A DNA stretch of 64,000 bases from Actinoplanes siamensis (GTDB lineage: Bacteria > Actinomycetota > Actinomycetes > Mycobacteriales > Micromonosporaceae), in assembly GCF_016862395.1 (NCBI RefSeq), contig NZ_BOMW01000044.1, positions 1-64,000 on the forward strand, written 5' to 3'. Below the pieces are notes generated by a model. It searched no databases and had not been told where the DNA came from. It worked only from the letters and a program-made list of their open reading frames with translations. Of the stretch, positions 59,220 through 64,000 are shown one piece after another. The position numbers were made by a program, and so were the translations under genes. Position 1 is the stretch's first letter; each line of letters begins with the position of its first letter.

Positions 59220-59630
59220 TCAGGCGGCGGGCACGACGCCCAGCGCATCCTTCACCTTGGCGATCATCTCGCCGGTCGCGGCGTTGGAGCCGGCCGAGGA
59301 GGCGCCCTGCTCGACCGCGACGGTGACGGTGCGCCGGAAGTTGTCCGCCTCCGCGGGGTCGCGGCGCTCGAGCAGAGCGACCGCGTCGCGCAGCGCCGGG
59401 AGCACCTCGTCGGCGACGTCCGCCGCGCTCCCCTTGGGCAGGTCGGCCTGGACCTTACCGGCCAGGGCCCGGCCGACCAGACCGGTCGCGCCGGTCAGGA
59501 CCCTGGACCCGGCCACATTGATCTTCGTGGTGGCGACCGTGCTCGGGTAGGCCAGCGACACCAGGAGGACGGCTCCATGCGCCGCCTTCTGCAGAACCAG
59601 CTTGTCCGCGGTCTCCAATTCCTCGGTCAT
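59220..59630 (-). CDS. Small helical protein of unknown function
   Basis: A 136-residue protein without recognised domain. MTEELETADKLVLQKAAHGAVLLVSLAY at the start contains a weakly hydrophobic helix that is probably too polar to cross the membrane; the rest is Ala/Val-rich with two predicted helices (GSAADVADEVLPALRDAVALLERR and TGEMIAKVKDALGV). No cysteines, no catalytic motif. GGGAGACC precedes the ATG at 59630, a good ribosome site. It is divergent from the PadR regulator across 177 bases, the classical layout for a PadR-controlled target. A stress or shielding protein is imaginable, but I infer nothing firmer. Confidence 0.6.
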   Translation of the reverse strand: MTEELETADKLVLQKAAHGAVLLVSLAYPSTVATTKINVAGSRVLTGATGLVGRALAGKVQADLPKGSAADVADEVLPALRDAVALLERRDPAEADNFRRTVTVAVEQGASSAGSNAATGEMIAKVKDALGVVPAA

Positions 59631-59807
59631 GGCGGTCTCCCTTCCGTGGGCGCCGGGCGGCGCCCTAGCTATCCCTCACAGTACTATTCATTTTATGGTT
59701 AAGCCAAGGGTCGGCCGCCTCTAGCGCCTGTCGAGCACGGGGAGTAGGTCCGCGAGCGTGGTGAAGTAGCCTGAACTGCTGACGGACTTCGACACCAGGG
59801 ATGGACG
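59631..59807. promoter_or_regulatory. Divergent control region of the PadR regulator and the small unknown gene
   Basis: A short AT-rich island at about 59682-59705 (AGTACTATTCATTTTATGG, then TTAAG) stands out sharply from the GC-rich surroundings and lies between the two divergent starts. PadR operators are typically AT-rich dyads placed like this. I could not find an exact inverted repeat of more than five bases or a convincing -35/-10 pair. Confidence 0.4.
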
Positions 59808-60422
59808 ATGACCACCTCGCCGGATCGCGCCGCACGCCGTTCCCCGCTGGCCATGGCCATCCTGTTGCTGCTGACCCACGAACCGATGCATCCGTACGGC
59901 CTGCGCCAGCGGGTTCAGGAGTGGGACAAGGACCGGGTCATCAACGTCACGCAGCGCAATGCGGTCTACCAGACGGTTGATCGGCTGCAGCGCAGCGGCC
60001 TGGTCCGGCTCAAAGAGGTCTCCCGGCACGAGAGGCGGCCGGAGCGCGCCGTCTACGAGGCGACCCCGGAGGGCGCCGAGCTCGCGCTGGAGTGGCTGGC
60101 CGACATGCTCGCCGTGCCCGTCCCGGAGTACCCGTCGTTCCCGGCCGCCCTCGCGTTCGTGCAGTCGCTGCCGCTCCCCGAGGTCGTGCGGGCGCTGGAG
60201 GAGCGGCAGCGGGCACTGCAGAAGAACATCGACGCCTGGCGGGCAGACGTGCAGTCCCGGGTGAGCCAGATCCCGGGCGGCGTCGACCGCATCTACCTGG
60301 CCGAGGTCGAGTTCCAGCTGGCCATGTGGGAGGCCGAGAAGCGCTGGGTGGCCGACTTCACCGAGGATCTGCGCACCGGCCGGGCCGGGACCGCTGCCGA
60401 CGGCATTCAGGTCGCCGGCTGA
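59808..60422 (+). CDS. PadR family transcriptional regulator
   Basis: A 204-residue regulator. SPLAMAILLLLTHEPMHPYGLRQRVQEWDKDRVINVTQRNAVYQTVDRLQRSGLV is the winged-helix domain, and VYEATPEGAELALEWLADML the wing-to-helix transition of PadR proteins. The C-terminal 90 residues (EVVRALEERQRALQKNIDAWR) form the coiled-coil dimerisation domain of the longer PadR-s2 class. Such regulators often repress a neighbouring export or detoxification gene until the compound binds. The ATG at 59808 is chosen because similarity starts there. It is divergent from the small unknown gene and convergent with the N-hydroxylase gene, 12 bases apart at the ends. Confidence 0.87.
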   Translation: MTTSPDRAARRSPLAMAILLLLTHEPMHPYGLRQRVQEWDKDRVINVTQRNAVYQTVDRLQRSGLVRLKEVSRHERRPERAVYEATPEGAELALEWLADMLAVPVPEYPSFPAALAFVQSLPLPEVVRALEERQRALQKNIDAWRADVQSRVSQIPGGVDRIYLAEVEFQLAMWEAEKRWVADFTEDLRTGRAGTAADGIQVAG

Positions 60423-60434
60423 GACCGGCCGCCG

Positions 60435-61712
60435 TCAGGCCCACATCGTGTAAACCTGCTCGTCCCGGATCGTGTACGCCTCCCGGTCGGCGAGACTGTT
60501 CACGATCATGGCGCTGCGCACCGAGAGCAGGCTGAGGTTCGGATCCGCGAGGCCGTGGGTGAACCGCCCCCGGTTCTGCAGGAACAGCTTGTGCGCCGTG
60601 GAGTGCTTCCACCGTACGGAATAATCCTGTTCGATCAGCGGCTCGCCGGCGTTGTCGGTCTCCACGAGCTCGTGCAGCGCCGCCGACAGGGGCATCGGCG
60701 CGGGCTCGCGCCCGGTCGCGATCACCACCAGCCCGGCGGTGTGCCGCTCCCGTCCGCCGGAGCCGCGCTCGCACCAGAGGCCGAGTCCGCCACCGGTGCT
60801 GCCGGCGCGCACCACGTCGCGGCCGGGCAGCAGCATCACCGGGGCCCGCCCGTCGCGCAGGAACGCCTCGTAGTTGGCCCGGTAGATCTCCTGCAGCGTG
60901 TCCAGTGAGATGCCGTCGCTGGTGTAGGCCTGTTCGGCCAGGTAGCTGCGCCGGACCTCATCCGGCAGCTGGTAGAAGAACTTCTGGTAGGTGGGCCGGT
61001 AGAAGTCGTTGGCCGGTGGCGAGTCGTCGAGCGGCGCGAACCAGTGCCGGCGGCCGAGCCAGCGGATGTCGCGGTAGCCACGGCGGATCAGGCACTGCAC
61101 CGCCTCGGCGCCGGTCTGCCCGCCGCCGACCACGATGACCTGACCGGCCGGCGGGGCCTCGGAGCGGTTCAGGTGCGCATCGAGGTGCTCGGCCAGCACC
61201 GCGCCCTCGATCAGGCCGGTCCCGGAGCGGAAGCACTCCGGGACGCGCGGGCGGGTGCCCAGGCCGAGCACCAGGTGATCGGCGGTGGCCACGGCACCGT
61301 TGCGGCCGCGTACGACGAACCGGTCGGTGAAGTCCACCTCGACGACGTCCACACCGTAGTGCACCGTGCCCAGCTCACCGGCGGCCCAGGCCAGGTAGCG
61401 CGCGTACTCGACGCGGGGGACGGCGGTGAACTGGGCGTTGAGGAACGCGAAGATCCGGCCGGTGGTGACCAGGTAGTTGAGGAAGCTCAGCCGGTTGCAC
61501 GGATCCACCAGGCTGACCAGGTCCTTGATCCACGAGTTCTGCAGGCGGGCGTCGGCGCCCAGCATCCCGGAATGCCAGGACGGCCCGCTCTGCCTGTCGA
61601 ACAGGACGACCCGCTCCGGCAGGTGCCGGCCGGCGAGCGCGGCCAGGCTCAGGTTCGCCGGGCCGGCGCCGATGCCGGCCACGAAGTGGTGCGGCGTAGT
61701 GGTCTCGGGCAT
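60435..61712 (-). CDS. Amino acid or amine N-hydroxylase (SidA/IucD/PvdA family)
   Basis: A 425-residue class B N-hydroxylating monooxygenase. FVAGIGAGPANLSLAALAG is the FAD motif, DLVSLVDPCNRLSFLNYL the conserved substrate-proximal segment, VIVVGGGQTGAEAVQCLIRRG the NADPH motif, and LVVIATGREP the later FAD-contacting motif. It converts a primary amine, usually of lysine, ornithine or a diamine, to a hydroxylamine, the first step to hydroxamate siderophores, N-oxides or N-N bonds. The ATG at 61712 is six bases after GGGGGAG; a GTG at 61751 overlapping the previous stop by four bases is the alternative and adds 13 residues. It follows the carboxyltransferase gene in the same transcript. Confidence 0.88.
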   Translation of the reverse strand: MPETTTPHHFVAGIGAGPANLSLAALAGRHLPERVVLFDRQSGPSWHSGMLGADARLQNSWIKDLVSLVDPCNRLSFLNYLVTTGRIFAFLNAQFTAVPRVEYARYLAWAAGELGTVHYGVDVVEVDFTDRFVVRGRNGAVATADHLVLGLGTRPRVPECFRSGTGLIEGAVLAEHLDAHLNRSEAPPAGQVIVVGGGQTGAEAVQCLIRRGYRDIRWLGRRHWFAPLDDSPPANDFYRPTYQKFFYQLPDEVRRSYLAEQAYTSDGISLDTLQEIYRANYEAFLRDGRAPVMLLPGRDVVRAGSTGGGLGLWCERGSGGRERHTAGLVVIATGREPAPMPLSAALHELVETDNAGEPLIEQDYSVRWKHSTAHKLFLQNRGRFTHGLADPNLSLLSVRSAMIVNSLADREAYTIRDEQVYTMWA

Positions 61713-61747
61713 GCGGGCTCCCCCGGCCTCGACGGTGACGGACTGCT

Positions 61748-63157
61748 TCACAGCGGGATGTTGCCGTGCCGGCCGCGCCGCTGCGCGGCGGCGGCCAGCA
61801 CCTCGGCGATGCGCCGACGGGTCTGGGCCGGTGCGACGATCTGGTCCACCAGACCCGCCTCCACGGCCCGGTGCACCCCGCCGGCCGTGCGGATCTGCTC
61901 CTCGACGAGCCGTGCCCGCAGTTGTTCGCGCTCGCCGTCGGATGCGGCGGCCAGCACCTTGCGGTGCAGGATGTTCACCGCGGCGGCGGCGCCCATCACC
62001 GCCACCTCGGCATCCGGCCAGGCCAGCACGGCTGTCGCACCGAGGCTGCGCGAGTTCATCGCGATGTAGGCGCCGCCGTACGCCTTGCGCACCATGAGCG
62101 TCACCCGCGGCACCGCCGATTCGGCGAAGGCGTGCAGCAGCTTGGCGCCCCGGCGCACCACGCCCTCCCATTCCTGGGCGACGCCCGGCAGGTACCCCGG
62201 CACGTCGACCAGGACGATCAACGGCACGCCCAGCGCGTCGCACATCCGCACGAAGCGGGCCGCCTTCTCGGCGCTCACCGAGTTCAGGCAGCCACCCAGC
62301 CGCAGCGGGTTGTTGGCCAGGACACCGACCGTACGGCCGGTGAACCGGCCCAGCGTGGTCGTCATGCTGCGCCCCCACCCGGCGTGCAGCTCCACCCCGG
62401 GCTCGTCGAGGATCCGGTTGACGAGCGGCCGCATGTCGTACGCCCGGTTCGCCCGCTCGGGCAGGAAGGCCGCCAGGTCGGCGCGCTCGTCGGCCTCGGC
62501 GACCGCGATGCGCCCGGGCCGCCCGAACAGGTCGACCAGCCGCCGGGCTACCGCCAGGGCGGCGGCCTCGTCGCCGGCGACCACGTGGGCGACCCCGGAC
62601 TTGCCCGCGTGCACCTGCGGCCCGCCGAGCTGGGCCATGTCGACGTCCTCGCCGGTCACGGCGCGGACCACGTCCGGGCCGGTCACGAAGATCCGGCCGG
62701 CGTCGCTCATCACCACGATGTCGGTCAGGGCCGGGCCGTACGCGGCGCCGCCCGCGGCCGGGCCGAGCACCACCGAGATCTGCGGCACCTGGCCGGAGGC
62801 GCGGACCATGGCGGCGAAGATGCGGCCGACCGCGTCGAGGGCCAGCACCCCCTCCGGCAGCAGCGCGCCACCGGAGTGCCAGACCCCGACCACCGGCAGC
62901 CGCTCCCGCACGGCCAGGTCTATCGCCTCGACGATGCGGGCGCAGCCGTCGACGCCGATGGCCCCGCCGCGCCGGGTGGGGTCGGTGCCGAAGGCGATGA
63001 CCGCGGTACCGCCGACGGCGCCGCGGGCGATGCGCACGCCGGACGGGTCAGCGGGGTTGAGCACCGCGACGGTGCCGCTGTCGAACAACCGCTCCATCCG
63101 CGCTTCCGGGCTTCGCGGATCGGGTTGGGCCACCGTGGTGACGCTGGTCGCACTCAA
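61748..63157 (-). CDS. Acyl-CoA carboxylase, carboxyltransferase (beta) subunit
   Basis: A 469-residue carboxyltransferase with two crotonase-like halves. SGGALLPEGVLALDAVGRIF and GPAAGGAAYGPALTDIVVM carry the N-terminal oxyanion loop, VLVDVPGYLPGVAQEWEGVVRRGAKLLHAFAE and LMVRKAYGGAYIAMNSRSLGATAVLAWPDAEVAVMGAAAAVNI the C-terminal one. It moves CO2 from biotin to acetyl-, propionyl- or larger acyl-CoA, supplying malonyl-type extender units. The biotin carboxylase partner is not here and is presumably genomic. It starts at TTG 63157 after AGGAG, a rare start. Shorter than some AccD proteins (about 530), but both oxyanion loops are present. Confidence 0.87.
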   Translation of the reverse strand: MSATSVTTVAQPDPRSPEARMERLFDSGTVAVLNPADPSGVRIARGAVGGTAVIAFGTDPTRRGGAIGVDGCARIVEAIDLAVRERLPVVGVWHSGGALLPEGVLALDAVGRIFAAMVRASGQVPQISVVLGPAAGGAAYGPALTDIVVMSDAGRIFVTGPDVVRAVTGEDVDMAQLGGPQVHAGKSGVAHVVAGDEAAALAVARRLVDLFGRPGRIAVAEADERADLAAFLPERANRAYDMRPLVNRILDEPGVELHAGWGRSMTTTLGRFTGRTVGVLANNPLRLGGCLNSVSAEKAARFVRMCDALGVPLIVLVDVPGYLPGVAQEWEGVVRRGAKLLHAFAESAVPRVTLMVRKAYGGAYIAMNSRSLGATAVLAWPDAEVAVMGAAAAVNILHRKVLAAASDGEREQLRARLVEEQIRTAGGVHRAVEAGLVDQIVAPAQTRRRIAEVLAAAAQRRGRHGNIPL

Positions 63158-63187
63158 AGGATCTCCTGTCGCTGCGCCGCGGCCACG

Positions 63188-63415
63188 TCACTCGGCGACG
63201 CGGGTGCGGGTCGTCCACACGAACGTCTCCCCGGCTTGCGGCGGGCCGTCGCCGACCCGTTCGAAGTGGTCGTATCCACCGTCGCGGGCGATTTTGACCT
63301 TGCCGTAGGCGATCGCCTGCCGGCTGACCCGGACAGCTGTCGGAGTCGGATAGGGCCCGCCACGCAGCAGAACCTGGATCTCCTGCGGTGCGTCCTCGCG
63401 TTCGGCAGTGCTCAT
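63188..63415 (-). CDS. DUF5988 family small protein
   Basis: A 75-residue protein, EIQVLLRGGPYPTPTAVRVSRQAIAYGKVKIARDGGYDHFERVG, which matches my memory of DUF5988, a small beta-rich family found in actinomycete natural-product clusters with no known function. It begins at ATG 63415 after GGAAGGAGG, ends 30 bases before the carboxyltransferase TTG start, and is the first gene of the leftward run with the carboxyltransferase and N-hydroxylase genes. Its size and beta-strand content suggest a binding or regulatory accessory protein. The call rests on position and resemblance, not on catalytic residues. Confidence 0.65.
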   Translation of the reverse strand: MSTAEREDAPQEIQVLLRGGPYPTPTAVRVSRQAIAYGKVKIARDGGYDHFERVGDGPPQAGETFVWTTRTRVAE

Positions 63416-64000
63416 CGGCCGCCTCCTTCCGGTTGTCGCCAGCCGCCAACCTGGCGGCGCGTCCTCGTACGCCGCTCGAGACCGGCTACAGACCCGTCGA
63501 CCAGCCGTCAAGCCCGTCGCCGGACAGCCGGCGAAGAATGGCAGACGCCCGTCCGGCACACCGCGGAGATCATCACAAGACCGTCGGAAATGGTGTCGGC
63601 AAGAGGCCGCCGTCGCAGGTGGACAGACGTTTCGGAGGGCGCGCAGAAGGGCCTCGAAACGCGATCTCCGCCGGGCCGCTCGAGGCTTGGTCGAGAGTCG
63701 CTCATGCACAAATGAACTTCTTCAATGCTTGCCCCTGCGAGTCGACCTAGGGCATAGTTGGCTTCGTCACCAGACAGTTACCGTGCGTTACGAATGCCTC
63801 ATGGCCGGCACGGCAGCTCGTCAGTGGCCAGGGAACACGTATGTACCGTCACCGACGACGGCGCATCGGAGTGTTCAAGGGCACCTTTGGGGGGAGGAGC
63901 CTTGATGTAGGCGAACACCGCGGCTGACGACCTCGCCGATGTTTTCCCAATCAATTATCTCCGGGTAAACGGACACGATTCGGCATGCCCGTGAAGATCA
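63416..64000. other. Right-end region, 585 bases, no supported gene
   Basis: It must contain the promoter of the leftward DUF5988 run. Rightward, TTGCCC at 63729-63734 and CATAGT at 63753-63758 (spacer 18) form a moderate promoter. Downstream, a 28-codon reading frame at 63841-63927 has AGGGA six bases before its ATG and could encode a short basic peptide, and a strong GGGGAGGAG at 63891-63899 precedes an ATG directly followed by TAG (63905-63910). A frame opening at ATG 63986 runs off the edge. These hint that a rightward gene begins near or past 64,000, but none is certain. Confidence 0.45.

Noticed and set aside
63408..63905. A 165-codon rightward frame at the right end
   Set aside because: No ribosome site, no domain, low-complexity Arg/Ala/Pro composition; it ends where the GGGGAGGAG site lies and looks accidental.
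63986..64000. ATG opening a frame that runs off the right edge
   Set aside because: Only five codons are visible and no ribosome site precedes it, so a gene call would be a guess.
1..64000. tRNA, rRNA, CRISPR array, insertion sequence or integrase
   Set aside because: I looked for cloverleaf-like GTTC-type arms, regularly spaced repeats and transposase or recombinase motifs on both strands and saw none.

Overview
The window is very GC-rich DNA whose genes have G/C in almost every third codon position, frequent GTG and TTG starts, GGAGG-type ribosome sites and GTGA/ATGA start-stop overlaps. That points to an actinomycete (a Streptomyces or Micromonosporaceae-like genome; the genus cannot be told from sequence alone). 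Nearly every one of the 53 genes is of a type found in secondary-metabolite gene clusters, and I see no tRNA, rRNA, insertion sequence, phage gene or CRISPR array. I read it as one long arm of a biosynthetic gene cluster. No polyketide synthase or multimodular NRPS is present, so the core scaffold enzyme must lie outside the window, and the left-most gene is cut by the edge.

Layout. 0-5 kb: AhpD-like protein, GMC oxidoreductase and DUF5987 operon, then an SDR and a DinB-like protein. 5-9 kb: chorismate mutase, MerR regulator, reductase, SgcJ-like protein and a DUF2306 membrane protein. 9-16 kb: glucose-1-phosphate thymidylyltransferase, flavin monooxygenase, SRPBCC protein with an ArsR-like regulator, methyltransferase, SDR and kinase-like protein. 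16-24 kb: unusual methyltransferase, a leaderless solute-binding protein, a secreted esterase-fold protein that has lost its catalytic triad, an aminotransferase and a second GMC enzyme. 24-40 kb: free-standing condensation domain, glycosyltransferase, twin flavin epoxidase-like enzymes, acyl-CoA-dehydrogenase-type monooxygenase, two paralogous exporters, flavoprotein oxidase, epoxide hydrolase, alcohol dehydrogenase and a secreted hydrolase. 40-48 kb: a sulfatase-modifying-factor-like protein with a ThiS/MoaD-like carrier, then a leftward operon (MppJ-like methyltransferase, ThDP enzyme, adenylation-PCP didomain, HpaB-type hydroxylase). 47.9-54 kb: deoxysugar cassette. 54-63.4 kb: Tat-exported flavin oxidase, VOC protein, membrane protein, O-methyltransferase, PadR regulator, amine N-hydroxylase, carboxyltransferase and DUF5988.

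How it may work together (inference). Chorismate mutase would push shikimate flux to prephenate and arylpyruvates. The leftward operon at 47.7-41.5 kb would methylate the arylpyruvate at its beta carbon, process it, load it on a carrier protein and hydroxylate the ring, and the free-standing condensation protein could join it to the scaffold. The sugar genes (2,3-dehydratase, 3-aminotransferase, 3-C-methyltransferase, amino-sugar N-oxygenase, 4-ketoreductase) are the signature of a 3-C-methyl-3-nitroso/nitro-2,3,6-trideoxyhexose, to be attached by the single glycosyltransferase. The many flavin enzymes and the epoxide hydrolase would tailor the scaffold.

The most notable regulatory signal is one promoter/operator design (TTGACA, ten bases, then a nine-base block ending ACGTACA) in identical register at three loci: before the ArsR-like regulator, before an SDR gene and before one exporter. 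It suggests a self-regulated, possibly product-responsive resistance regulon. The most unusual proteins are the triad-less esterase, the leaderless solute-binding protein and the cysteine-less FGE-like protein paired with a ThiS-like carrier.
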